From Rhynchopus sp. YZ270_cl-10 (Eukaryota; Euglenozoa; Diplonemea; Diplonemida; Diplonemidae): 64,000 nt of DNA. Shown here piece after piece: positions 44,553-54,150 of the stretch (position 1 is the first letter of the stretch; every line of letters starts with the position of its first letter). The translations under genes and the position numbers were made by a program. The DNA lies in NCBI GenBank assembly GCA_964035575.1, contig OZ037864.1, positions 248,001 through 312,000 on the forward strand. Direction: 5' to 3'. The notes under the pieces were generated by a model that saw only the letters and a program-made list of their open reading frames with translations, did no database searches and had not been told where the DNA came from.

Positions 44553-45170
44553 AATATATATGGGTCGATTTCAAAAACCCCCCCCCCCCCAAAAGTTCTT
44601 TTTTGTCTTTTTCATGATATAGGCAGTTTTTTTGCAGTCTGAGGTCCGGAACCGCCCCAAAAACGATTTTCTGGGAGGTTTTGGGTGGTTTTGGGGCGAA
44701 ATGGACCTTTTTTGACCATTTTTATGGTATTTTTAGGCTGTTTTTGGCCCTTCTTCTTACACAGCCTATTGGGGGTCAAAATAGCTATTTTTGACCAAAA
44801 AACATCAAATAAGCACCAAGAAAAGTGCCAAATGTGCCCAAAACAGGTCGGATTGGGCTCACAGCCCATTTTTGGGATATATTTGGGCCAACGGAGGCCT
44901 CCTGGCGTCAAATAAATTGTGTTTTTTGGTCAAAAATAGCTATTTTGACCCCCAATAGGCTGTGTAAGAAGAAGGGCCAAAAACAGCCTAAAAATACCAT
45001 AAAAATGGTCAAAAAAGGTCCATTTCGCCCCAAAACCACCCAAAACCTCCCAGAAAATCGTTTTTGGGGCGGTTCCGGACCTCAGACTGCAAAAAAACTG
45101 CCTATATCATGAAAAAGACAAAAAAGAACTTTTGGGGGGGGGGGGGTTTTGAAATCGACCCATATATATA
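44553..45170. repeat. Near-perfect 0.6-kb palindrome (251-bp arms)
   Basis: The arms 44553-44803 and 44920-45170 are almost exact reverse complements, including a C12/G13 tract and TATATATATGGGTCG outer ends. The loop is 116 bp. The outer ends merge into TA repeats, so a TA target duplication (as for Tc1/mariner-type MITEs) is possible but cannot be proven. The open frames in each arm mirror each other and are not genes. Confidence 0.9.
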
Positions 45171-45514
45171 ATGAGTGGGATCGAAGAAAAGAAGAAGGTA
45201 ATAAGAACCTCGCCTAAAAAGCAAGGGTGGGGCTGGAAGAGGGAAAGTATTTGCACGGATTGTTTTTCTTTATTATAGCGTGTCAAAAAAAAAGAAGGCA
45301 ATACTGAATTAGGGAATTTCTTTTTTCCATAGTAATTTTGACGCTGAACACCTTTCAAAACTGTCGCAGCAGAATATAAGATGATGAGAGGGAACGCACA
45401 TTATTTCTTCTGTGCAAAACTTTTTTCTCACTTTTTTTTTTTCATTCTCAAAAATAATACTTGGGACTCGCATATTCCCGAAAAAAATCTCTCATTTCTT
45501 TCCATTCATCCTCC

Positions 45515-48235
45515 TCACAAAGCAAAATGCTCATACGGTGCCTCCTTTAGTGGATCGGTGGATTCAAGAGGGGAACCAGCGGGTGACATTCCTAAGGGAT
45601 TGACGCGCTTACCCGGACCTGCATTGACCCGTTTTGGAGAGTTTTCGGGTGAGTGCGCACTTCGTACACGAGAGAGGCCAGCGTGGGGGCTTTGGTTGCG
45701 TGGTGGATGCTCCCTTTCGTCGCTTCCTAAGGATGTAGGAGGGCCTTGCCAACTAGTGTTTAAGCTGTTCGAAAAAGACCCATTCGCGACATTCCCCACC
45801 CTCTGCCCAGCGCCACACGCACCGCAGTGGTCCTGCGTCACCTTCTCCCCACACTGCCAACACTGTTTATTTTTCGTCCCCCTCCTCCCCCTCGGAGAAG
45901 ACGGCTTCCGTTCCTTCACACTCAACAGCGCTGCACCTCCTGTCATGCCACCCATGAGAGGGCTGCTGCTGTCCAATGCAGACACCACATCAGGAGGGAA
46001 TTCATGTGGTCGGGTCTCTTTTGGTTTGGTCTTGAGACGGTCTCGTCTGGCGGAATCCTTGTAAAAAAAGTTTGGGTCAGTAGGGCCTTGGAGGAGCGCA
46101 AGGATCTGATCCATTTTAAACTCCAAGGTGTCCACCTTTGCAGAAAGCGGGTCCGAATCTGTGAGTGTCTCGCTCTTTGGGAGGTCCAATTCCTCGAGTT
46201 CTGCGTCGTGGTCCTCGCCTGGGTCTTCTCTGAGGGGTTCGTTTTCAAGAAATCTCGGTTCCTTCTCAGCACGTTGGTAAATGGACATTGCCTCATGCCC
46301 AGTGTATATGGCGGTAACAAGCTCGCACCATTCATCGCCAGTGAGCTCCTTGGCGTAGCCGTCGTAGCTCTTATGCGCCTTATCGCGGATGATTTGGACT
46401 GCAGCAACGCGTTTGTATTGTTCTCCGTTTTTGCTTCGTTTGCAGATGGCGGAGCCGAAGAGATCCCTTTTCGCCTTTTTAACGTCTTCGTAAAGCTGCG
46501 TAAAACTCCAGGACACCTTTTTCCCACCTTGCGTGGCTTGCACCATAGCGAAGGACCCGGATACAATAGCAAGAACCATATTCAACAAAATAAGCCATCC
46601 AAGAAGCATGAAGGAGCCTAGGAAGGGGCCGAGAAGTTGTGGATGGATGTCAGATAGTTGGTCCCAATCTGATCCTACCTCAGCAGACACTGTGAGGCGG
46701 GAGAGATACCCGAAGGAAGCGTGGATTGAAGACATTTGCCGGAAATCTGCACCAAACAGTGCCGTCGCCCCAACAGAATATGCAATGAGAACCGACATAT
46801 AAATGAAGAACAGCGAAATAAGCTCACCCGAAGCAAATCGGATGGTCTGCGACAACACCCCAAGACGTTCGTTGTGTTGAATAATACGGAGAACTCTTAG
46901 CCACGCCATGGTAGCAACGATTGCAAGAAATGTCGAGGCACGTTCAAATTTGTATCCATACTCAGTTAAATCTAGGTACATCGTTTCGTCCGATTTCTGG
47001 TCATCTCCATCATCCAATTCCCCTCCGTCTAGCCAAAGCTGTATTCTAAAGTAGTATGCCACCACTAAACAGAAGAGCATCACCCCTTCAAAAAGATCCC
47101 AAACGAAGAGCCATTGTGAACCAAGCTTTCTGTTCATCCACATCGAGGAGAGCGTGTGTTTGCAGGTAAGCACAGCGCCAAGGAGAACTCCGGCATCCAA
47201 TGCAACGAGAAATTTACTCATAGAAGAATCAAGCGTTAGGAGCTGAAAGGGGTATGCCTTGGTAATAGGCAGAGACGAACCTGAGGCAAAAAATTCAATA
47301 TACATATGGTTAAGTGCGAAGGATCCTACAGCAGGGTTATACGTCATAATGTCGACCACAACAAGACGCGAAGCCTCATCAATCCAATTATTCTTCTCCA
47401 AAAAGTCAATCTCATCCACAACCCTCGAATACTCCCACCGAAACGACAACGGCACCGAAAACGCCTTTTCTGGATCATCATAAGAATGATACTTTGTATC
47501 AACGGTAAGAACGTTTAATGTCCGTCCACCATTTTTTTGCTTCTGTTCGTTTGTAATCCAAATATCGTTTGGCCCGAAAGGAGCGCTACTAACTCTATCG
47601 TTATCCCAATCAGACAAAATGCTTTTGGGAAGCTTCTGATAGTATGACGGCGAAATCGTGGCAGGGATTGAATAGGTAGAGTTTTTGACGCGGAACTGTC
47701 GCAGCAAAATGTAGCCCAATGGGTAGTTATTGGGTGCTACGTCTCTGAGGTATAAATGCTTTGAGATTTGCTTCAGCCAGGACCAAAATAGCGGGGCAGT
47801 ATCGACAGTGTGGAATAGGTCGGTTTCGAGCTCTTTGTGGTGAGAGCTTTCTAGTTGGTAGAGTACGTTGTACGAAGATGGGTTGGCGATGCCCGAACAA
47901 AGCATGAGGAGAGTGATGCACAACAGCCAGAACACAAAAACCGGGGTCTGCCCCCAAGACCGTGCCCTTTCGATGTCCTTCACAAGAAACGTTTTGAGCG
48001 ATCGGAGTGGCACTACAGCAACGTTCTCGTCGTTGTACCGATGGATCATCGTCGGCTGCATGGACGGTGTTCTGACAGACATGGAGCCACGCGCCTTCAA
48101 AGAAGTCCGCAGGGGAGCATACGCAGGACGTGTCCGTGTCGCCACCACCTTCTCCTGTTCAAAGCTCTTCAACTCTACCAAATCTCCTTCAATAGGTAGC
48201 TCTTGGTATTCGCTCTCTGCGTCTTTCATTCCCAT
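45515..48235 (-). CDS. Polycystin-2/TRPP-like cation channel
   Basis: 906 residues, intronless. Membrane segments lie near 97-118, 341-358, 375-396, 433-452, 470-495 and 536-562, with a probable pore helix near 506-520. The large loop between segments 1 and 2 (about 118-335) carries a polygenic polycystin signature: FLEKNNWIDEASRLVVVDIMTYN followed by IEFFASGS. In polycystin-2 this is the extracellular/luminal TOP domain. Such channels conduct calcium and other cations in cilia, ER or endolysosomes. The cytosolic tail has an acidic/coiled stretch (680-735). An unusual four-Cys zinc-ribbon-like motif follows (CWQCGEKVTQDHCGACG, near 792-810). Start at 48235: a CTCAG acceptor after a C-rich tract lies 27 nt upstream (G at 48263). 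A second Met two codons on is possible. Confidence 0.85.
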   Translation of the reverse strand: MGMKDAESEYQELPIEGDLVELKSFEQEKVVATRTRPAYAPLRTSLKARGSMSVRTPSMQPTMIHRYNDENVAVVPLRSLKTFLVKDIERARSWGQTPVFVFWLLCITLLMLCSGIANPSSYNVLYQLESSHHKELETDLFHTVDTAPLFWSWLKQISKHLYLRDVAPNNYPLGYILLRQFRVKNSTYSIPATISPSYYQKLPKSILSDWDNDRVSSAPFGPNDIWITNEQKQKNGGRTLNVLTVDTKYHSYDDPEKAFSVPLSFRWEYSRVVDEIDFLEKNNWIDEASRLVVVDIMTYNPAVGSFALNHMYIEFFASGSSLPITKAYPFQLLTLDSSMSKFLVALDAGVLLGAVLTCKHTLSSMWMNRKLGSQWLFVWDLFEGVMLFCLVVAYYFRIQLWLDGGELDDGDDQKSDETMYLDLTEYGYKFERASTFLAIVATMAWLRVLRIIQHNERLGVLSQTIRFASGELISLFFIYMSVLIAYSVGATALFGADFRQMSSIHASFGYLSRLTVSAEVGSDWDQLSDIHPQLLGPFLGSFMLLGWLILLNMVLAIVSGSFAMVQATQGGKKVSWSFTQLYEDVKKAKRDLFGSAICKRSKNGEQYKRVAAVQIIRDKAHKSYDGYAKELTGDEWCELVTAIYTGHEAMSIYQRAEKEPRFLENEPLREDPGEDHDAELEELDLPKSETLTDSDPLSAKVDTLEFKMDQILALLQGPTDPNFFYKDSARRDRLKTKPKETRPHEFPPDVVSALDSSSPLMGGMTGGAALLSVKERKPSSPRGRRGTKNKQCWQCGEKVTQDHCGACGAGQRVGNVANGSFSNSLNTSWQGPPTSLGSDEREHPPRNQSPHAGLSRVRSAHSPENSPKRVNAGPGKRVNPLGMSPAGSPLESTDPLKEAPYEHFAL

Positions 48236-48600
48236 TGAAGGGGAAGGGGGTGACCCCCCGTTCTGAGGGGGGGTGGGGTGGTAGGGGAAGAGGAGGAGGA
48301 GGAGGTGGGTTAAAAAAAAAGAAATTAAATCTCGTCAAAACTTTTCGTTTCACATAAAAAAGGCTAGGGAGAGGGGGAGAGGGAGAGTGTGGCAATGAGG
48401 AGAAGGAGGGAGGGGTTTTTTTTGGAAAGAATCAATGAAAGAAAACAGCTTGAGATGAATCACTCAATACATCGTAAGGTGGGTCCGATAGTGGCTCGGT
48501 GTAGGAAAAAAAGAGCCGTTTCCCCTCCCTCTTATCTCCTCAGTTTGCCTTTTTTTATTACAGGAAAATGCAAAAAGATACCCAAAAAAAAAAAAACTTT

Positions 48601-50440
48601 TTACGGACCGTTCCGCGGAGATTGTAGAACATGCGGTGTGATTTTTGCAAGAAATTTATCCATGCCGGTTGAAATTGGGAGGAGGGAGAGCTTTTTTATC
48701 CCTTCTTGCCCTTGCGAGGATTGGGTGGTTGTGACTTTGTGGAGGTTTTGGAGGAAGCGGACTTTGGTGGCGGCTTCGAGGGCTTCCATGGGGGTTTGGC
48801 ATTCGATCTGATCTTTGCCGCTTTTGCTGTTTCTGTATTCAATTTCTACGTAGCATGGTTTGTCCTCGAAGGTGCGCACCATGGTAACGTCGGAGATGCT
48901 GCGTTCGGGGTTCTTTGTTTTCTGTGCCTTTGTTCCTCGCATCATGTTGTAGATTTTTTCACGGTCGACCCCAAGAATCCGCAACTGCCTGCTCCCAAAT
49001 TTGTTGATTTTGATAACCAAATACTCCGTGTACCTCGACGCAGACGCCTCATCCCAATCCCAGAACATATTAGCGCGTGGCAATATCGCATCAATCTCTG
49101 TATCACTTTCGCAGTCATCTTCATCCAAACTTTTGCTTCGCAAATGCAACTCCGAGACTCCAAGCACTCTGGTCAAACACCCCAACGTTTTGTCACCTAA
49201 ATACTCCTTTTCAGATCCTTCTAAACAAGGTCGTAGAGCATGCTTTGCAGGATCCTTCTTCAGCTTCTCGCAAACAACAGGGAGGGCGTCCTTAAAGAGC
49301 AAATCAGGTGGGAGGAATATCTGCTTTTGCCGTTTCTTCTCTGCACCGTAGACTATAGTACAGAGGACGTCTTCGATGGTGCGGCGGGTGGGGGCTTGGG
49401 TCAGGGCAGAGCTGGGCACTTCGCAAAGCACCAAGGAGTCGAACCCTGAAGAGAAAGAGGGGTTTGGAGTAAAAAGAATACAGAGTATTCAAAAAAAAAA
49501 AGTGAAGTTGATAGTGCAAAAACGCCTCTGGGAGGTAGGGCACTGACACTCAGTGGGTTATCGAATCCTGGAGTGTTGCGCTTGGGAGTGGTTTACAGGG
49601 AAACTGTAAAAAAAGGGGGTTGGCTGAAGATTCTGATGTGTTTTAGGTGAGTATGATATTGAAAGAAAGTGGTTTATACCGGTTTTGCAAAGCCCAGTTT
49701 TCTTGTCAAGAACCGGAAGATCTTCGTCCGGCCTGCCGGTTTCATCCTCCGCCACTCTGAGACGGTACGCATCTGGGTTGGGGTTGATGTTTGGGTGTCG
49801 TTCTCTTATGTCGCGTAGGGTTGCGCGGATAACGTCTACTAGGTTGGACTGGTCTGAGATCTTGATGATGATGGGTGTCACGCGCTGGGCATCGGAGAAG
49901 AGGAAGGGGCAGAAGATCTTGAGGGTCATGAGTGTGTGCCGTCGGGATGAAGATGCGTTGGAATGCTGCGAGCCTGGTGCGAGCAGGCGTGACAAGGCAG
50001 AGGTCTTGGGTGGTGGGGGTGGAGCCGTCGTCGCATTGTGAAGCTTCCGGATTTCCCTGGCCAGCTCATCTTCCTGCTCCTTCGTTTCGTTCTGATTTGA
50101 AGTGTTCGAATTTGCCTGGCTCGTCTTATGCGCAGTGGTCTTCGTACGTGACAACACAGGAGCACGATTTTCCGCCCACTTCACAGCCTCCACAGAGATT
50201 GTCCCCAAGTCCTCCTCGGTCGGTGGTGTCAGAGACCGTGCCAAACGTTGTGCAAGATTGTCAGTCGAGCGTGTTCTCGAATGTGCGGGGAAGGTACTTC
50301 GTCTGTAGGGGGGAGAGGGGGGTTAAAGTTAGGAGGGGGAGAAGGTGAGAGGGGGCGGCATACGTTTGGTTAACTGGCGAGTTTTCTTTCCGGTGCTCCT
50401 CACCACCCAGGCTTTTGTGGGGGAGGCAATGAAGCAGCAT
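48601..50440 (-). CDS. SIN1/AVO1-like subunit of TORC2 (three exons)
   Basis: Exons 50440-50364, 50302-49680 and 49445-48601 give 514 residues, close to SIN1 family length. The N-terminal motif STDNLAQRLARS..ISVEAVKWAENR matches the SIN1 N-terminal region that contacts TORC2. The CRIM substrate-recruiting domain is at about 150-240 (TLMTLKIFCPFLF ... YRLRVAEDETGRPDEDLPVLD). Splicing continues it as CKTGFDSLVLCEV. A Ras-binding-like domain follows (RRTIEDVLCTIVYG ... LGVSELHLRS), then a PH domain (RYTEYLVIKINKFGSRQLRILGVDREKI ... VRFLQNLHKV). SIN1 recruits substrates such as AKT-type AGC kinases to TOR complex 2 at membranes. The first exon is the least certain: the ATG at 50440 follows an upstream stop, and its acceptor-like AG (G at 50473) lacks a good pyrimidine tract. 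Confidence 0.88.
49446..49679 (-). other. SIN1 intron 2 (234 bp) carrying a dispersed repeat
   Basis: Donor ACCG/GTATAA, acceptor CTTCAG/GGTTCG, phase 1. It joins KKTGLCKT to GFDSLVLCEV inside the CRIM domain. Most of the intron (49501-49609) is a repeat also present at 56592-56687. Confidence 0.9.
50303..50363 (-). other. SIN1 intron 1 (61 bp)
   Basis: Donor CAAAC/GTATGC, acceptor CCCTACAG/ACGAAG, phase 2. A CCTAACTTTAAC branch-point-like sequence lies 24-35 nt before the acceptor, with a C/T-rich tract after it. Confidence 0.8.
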
Positions 50441-50963
50441 TATGAGGGGTGGGGATGCAGTAGTGTACCTCCCTGTATAGTGCTATGTATAACAGAGGGG
50501 TCTTTGAGTGATAAAATAATGACTTGAAAAACAGCCCTCTCGTTATCAGTGTACCTTTGGTGACCGACCCCCTACAACCGATACACTGATACACCCCAAC
50601 CATGCGGTCCTACATCCATTTTGAGGTTGACTGACATAGTGAATGGGTTTTTCAGGTCGAAACAGCCCCGTTAGGTTTGCGATTAGGGTGCGTACCAAAA
50701 AACTGTGGCAGTGGAATCAGAGGAAGTGGTAGAGCTGTGGAGCTTCTCAGCGAATGTCAACGCTGTTGTTAGAATTAGTTTTTTGGATCACCATCACGGA
50801 GAAGTGTCCGCTCAGCGTCCAGTGCCCTGGAATAATTCTTTCATCATTGAAGCAGTGGAACCGTATCGCAGTATTATGGGTTGAAGGGTGTTTTGGGGGT
50901 TGTGGAAAAGGTATTGCGGAGTTCGCGGTTCTTTCTCTTTTCTCAAAAATAAAGAAAGTTTGA

Positions 50964-50990
50964 AAGATGAATGTGCTTCTCGAGCACACA
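50964..50990 (+). repeat. AAGATGA hairpin, class B
   Basis: AAGATGAA, then TGTGC (50972-50976), loop TTCTCGA, GCACA (50984-50988). It has the same flank and loop character as class A but a wholly different, still perfectly paired stem. 5505-5530 is a second class B copy. Confidence 0.65.
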
Positions 50991-51693
50991 GATCATGACA
51001 AAAAAAAAACATTGTTTTCAAGTGTTCAGGGGAAAGCCCTCCGAAAACATTTCAGTAGGGACAATGACGATGTCGATAATACGAAATTTGTCGCCAAGAT
51101 GCCTTTCTTTCCACTACTCGTGATATCCTTACAGAAGGGGAAAAAATTGGCAGACAGAACAATTTTTTTTTTTTTGCAAAAAAAAAAAAAAAGAGAAAAA
51201 AGACTGGAAAAGCGCTCAGTTTTGTCCTCCGGAAACGGTAAACGATACAAAACTGCCTTTACGCACCATGAAAGACCAAAAAATGCTCGCAAATATTTTT
51301 AGCACAAAAAAAAACGCGAGAAAAATAAACACACATTTGACAAAAATATGGAAAAAAAAAAGGGGGGGTAAGGTACACTTAGCACCTCTTTGCTTCAAAA
51401 GAGATTTGACGAACAAAAACATCGTTGAGAAATGATTCAAAAGCCCCCTCCCCTCCCCTCCCCCCAACCCCTCAACCCCGGAGTGATGGTAGCTGTGTTC
51501 TGAACAATTCTGAATGGTAAGATACATCCTTGAATCCGCAGATACAGCATCCATGACCCAAACCCCACTCAAAACGTAATACTTGTAAAGGAAGGACCAT
51601 TTTTCCAATCTAAATACATTAACACACAAAGTATTGCCTCAAGGCACATCAGAAAGAAAGGAATTGATGAAGGGAAAAAAATAGAACACTTGT

Positions 51694-51718
51694 AAGATGG
51701 TTATGCCTCTTGGGCACA
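51694..51718 (+). repeat. AAGATGA-family hairpin, variant stem
   Basis: CTTGTAAGATGG, then TGCC, loop TCTTG, GGCA, CAT. It keeps the flanking box with a third stem sequence. Confidence 0.55.
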
Positions 51719-52231
51719 TATATTTATCACTATGTTGTGACGGATGGGGGCCTATATTGACATGTCCTTGCCAGGTGTTTCAGGAACACCACTATCGTAA
51801 AAAAAACAGAGCGCTAGAAAATATGGAGCAACTTTGCTACCAAAAAAAAAGAGAACTCTTTATGATTTGCAAAAAAAAAAAAAATGGGTTCTTTTTGAGG
51901 TTCTATTTTCCGTCGCTCAACTTAAAAAGATGTAGAGACAGGTTGTCTTCAACTCAAAGAAAAACTTGACCGACCAAAATCACTGTACACCCAGCTGCGT
52001 TTCTTTTTTTTCTTTTTTTGAAAACTTGGTTGTATTAGTGTAGCCACCCTAGAGTGTGCTCCACTATTTTTTTTTCTTTTTTCTTTTTGAAAAATTGTCG
52101 GAATAGTGTAGCCACCGCAAGCTCCACTAACCCCCCTTTTTTTTGATAATCCAAACACAACCACTACAGATGGTCCACATTCCGCTGCCCTCTCTCTCCC
52201 TCTCTCTCCACATTTTGCATACTGCCCTTCC

Positions 52232-53170
52232 TCAAAGCTTTACCGCTTTGTTATGAACGACAGGAGACATAACCTCTCGTCTCGCCGCAACCAGCCGCAG
52301 CTCTCTCGCATCAAGACAGGTACTCTTCTCGAGGTCTGCCTCCCCTTTGCTTTGGATCCCCTTTTTCCCCTTCTCGCCCTCGAGCCGTTCGCAGTAGTAC
52401 TGTATCGTGACCTCCACTGCAGCCTGCACTGACGCCACCGCCTTCTCTAGCCCAGCAGAGAAGGACTCTTCTAAGGACCCCCACCCCAGCAGCACTGCGG
52501 CCATCATATCCCCGGTTCCTGTGAAGTAACAGTCCAGCTTTGGGATGGTCACAGAGAAAACCCCTTCACGGCTGTCAGAACCTAGAATCACCAACTTCCC
52601 TTCGATATCAGGAAATTCAAGAGAAGTGAGCACGACACGGGTTATTCCCAGAGCATGAAAGTGTTTGCATGTTGCCACGGCATCTGCAATAGTGGTAATC
52701 TTGATGTCCGTGAGAAGCTCCGCCTCAAATTGGTTTGGGGTCACAACATCAGCATGCTTGATGAGCTCTCTGAAGGCCGGAACCATATCCTCGCTGACAT
52801 AGAGCTTGCCGTTGTCACCCATGACAGGGTCGCAGATGTATTGTGCAGTGGGGCTCTTCTTTTTAATTTCCCCTAAGACACTGGTAATGCTGTTCAGAAA
52901 TTCAACGCTCCCTATATAGCCCGTAAGAAGGTGTGTATAAGCATCGGCCAAGCCATTCCCAGAAAGCGCTTCGAATAGGTCAAGAAGGTCGCGTGCAGAC
53001 AGCTTGCTTCCTTTAACAACAGGATACCCAGTGTGGTTTGAAAACTGTACAGTGTTCAGAACATCAACCTCAAGGCCAAGAAGTTGTAAAGAAAGCGCTG
53101 CGCATCGGTTGCCTACATACCCATGCACAACGTGGCTTTGGACGGATAGCACTCTCCGGTCGGGTTCCAT
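52232..53170 (-). CDS. PDXK: Pyridoxal kinase
   Basis: 312 residues, intronless, the normal family length. The ribokinase-type fold is complete. The N terminus is RVLSVQSHVVHGYVGNRCA with a conserved Ser in the substrate pocket. Then come VQFSNHTGYP, LLTGYIGS, YICDPVMGDNGKLY, ITPNQFEAELL-like VVTPNQFEAELL, and the anion-hole/catalytic motif YFTGTGDMMAAVLLG containing the base Asp. It phosphorylates pyridoxal, pyridoxine and pyridoxamine with ATP in vitamin B6 salvage, in the cytosol. A Lys/Glu-rich insert near 266-285 is lineage-specific. The ATG at 53170 is supported by a TTCACAG acceptor after CTTCTCCCC, 24 nt upstream (G at 53195). Confidence 0.95.
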   Translation of the reverse strand: MEPDRRVLSVQSHVVHGYVGNRCAALSLQLLGLEVDVLNTVQFSNHTGYPVVKGSKLSARDLLDLFEALSGNGLADAYTHLLTGYIGSVEFLNSITSVLGEIKKKSPTAQYICDPVMGDNGKLYVSEDMVPAFRELIKHADVVTPNQFEAELLTDIKITTIADAVATCKHFHALGITRVVLTSLEFPDIEGKLVILGSDSREGVFSVTIPKLDCYFTGTGDMMAAVLLGWGSLEESFSAGLEKAVASVQAAVEVTIQYYCERLEGEKGKKGIQSKGEADLEKSTCLDARELRLVAARREVMSPVVHNKAVKL

Positions 53171-53199
53171 TTTTGTGGGTGGGTTTTGTGTATTCTGTG

Positions 53200-54059
53200 A
53201 AGGGGAGAAGATAATTTAGGGAATATGCAGCAGTTTGTTTAAATAGAAGATGGCCCCGGCCTTCGAATTATTCAGTCGTACTTAAAATGATAGAAGTCTT
53301 TTTTGTACGGAGTTTTTTGTGAAAAGAGGGGGGGAAAGGGGTGAAAGAAAATACTGCGCTCGCATGAAGAAAATAACCCTTCGTTTAAAAAAAAATGGGA
53401 AATAAAATTTGAAAGGTGAAAAATGGGTCACATGTATGCAAGTGCGGGATATTTTTTTTTTTTCTCGAAGGAACGGACAGAGTCGTTTTGTCTAAATTTC
53501 CATGTTTATGTTTGTTTTGAAAACTTGGTTGTATTAGTGTGGATACCCGGGGATGAGCTCTACTACTATTTGCTTTGTTTTTGGTTTGTTTTGTTTTTCC
53601 GCCTGATTCGGACCTGCAGATAGGGGGAGTAAACTGTACACTGTACACTGTACACAGTGCCCAGGCACCCCCCCCGCCGGCCCAGGGGAGGTGTACCATA
53701 AGCTAACCCAGTCATTTTTCCCTTTTTTAGGGACCAAATTTCGGGATTCTGTAAAACTCATTTTTGGGTCCGAATCAGAGGGTTTGTTGCTGAAAAGAAG
53801 AGAAAAAAAAGAGAGAGAAATTGCATTTCCCCTTCTTTACAGCAGGGGGGGGATTTTTCTTGTGCGTGTGTTTTTTTGCCTTTGGGGGAGGTGGAATACA
53901 GTTTGCTAAAAATCTATCAAAAAGAAAAAGAAAAAGAAAATCTAGGACCCACTCTAAACCCTAAAAAAAAATGTAGTCTAAAGAAGCTGCGGCGCACGGC
54001 TCCCATAATTGCTAAACGGCGACGGAAGTGCGACCTGTGTTGTGATATGTGTGTGGTGA
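53200..54059. other. Intergenic
   Basis: No gene seen. A GAAAACTTGGTTGTATTAGTG repeat lies at 53519-53566, followed by a short GTACACTGTACA palindrome run at 53636-53655. Confidence 0.55.
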
Positions 54060-54150
54060 TCAGGGGTCCACCTGGTCACAGGAACATCACAAAAAATCAC
54101 CCCAATATGGGGTTTTTCCCTCGAACCCATTTTCCATTTCCATTTTTACC

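Larger units (their letters stand above)
40265..45514. other. 5.2-kb gene-poor stretch
   Basis: No gene is supported; the open frames are short and homopolymer-rich. It holds a TTGTGTCGACAATC hairpin (40490-40550), AAGATGA hairpins at 41076-41103, 42000-42028 and 43081-43110, and a TGTCGACA..TTTCTGTACTC motif at 41919-41957. A GAAAACTTGGTTG repeat lies at 42792-42897, a cluster of CATGTCAT palindromes at 43372-43518 and the 0.6-kb palindrome at 44553-45170. If the minus strand is transcribed as one unit, this is its largest untranslated interval. Confidence 0.6.
50480..52231. other. Intergenic with hairpins and GAAAACTTGG repeat
   Basis: No gene seen. AAGATGA hairpins with TGTGC/GCACA (50964-50990) and TGCC/GGCA (51694-51718) stems. 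A CCCTCTCG..CAGTGTACC repeat lies near 50533-50560. The GAAAACTTGGTTGTATTAGTG repeat with its AAGCTCCACT partner is at 52020-52130. Confidence 0.55.

Noticed and set aside
44685-45112. Mirrored open frames of 76-99 codons in the large palindrome
   Set aside because: The same sequence read in both arms; they follow from the inverted repeat and show no protein features.
51216-51629. 137-codon minus-strand frame
   Set aside because: Phe/Lys-rich homopolymer translation with no conserved block or leader signal.
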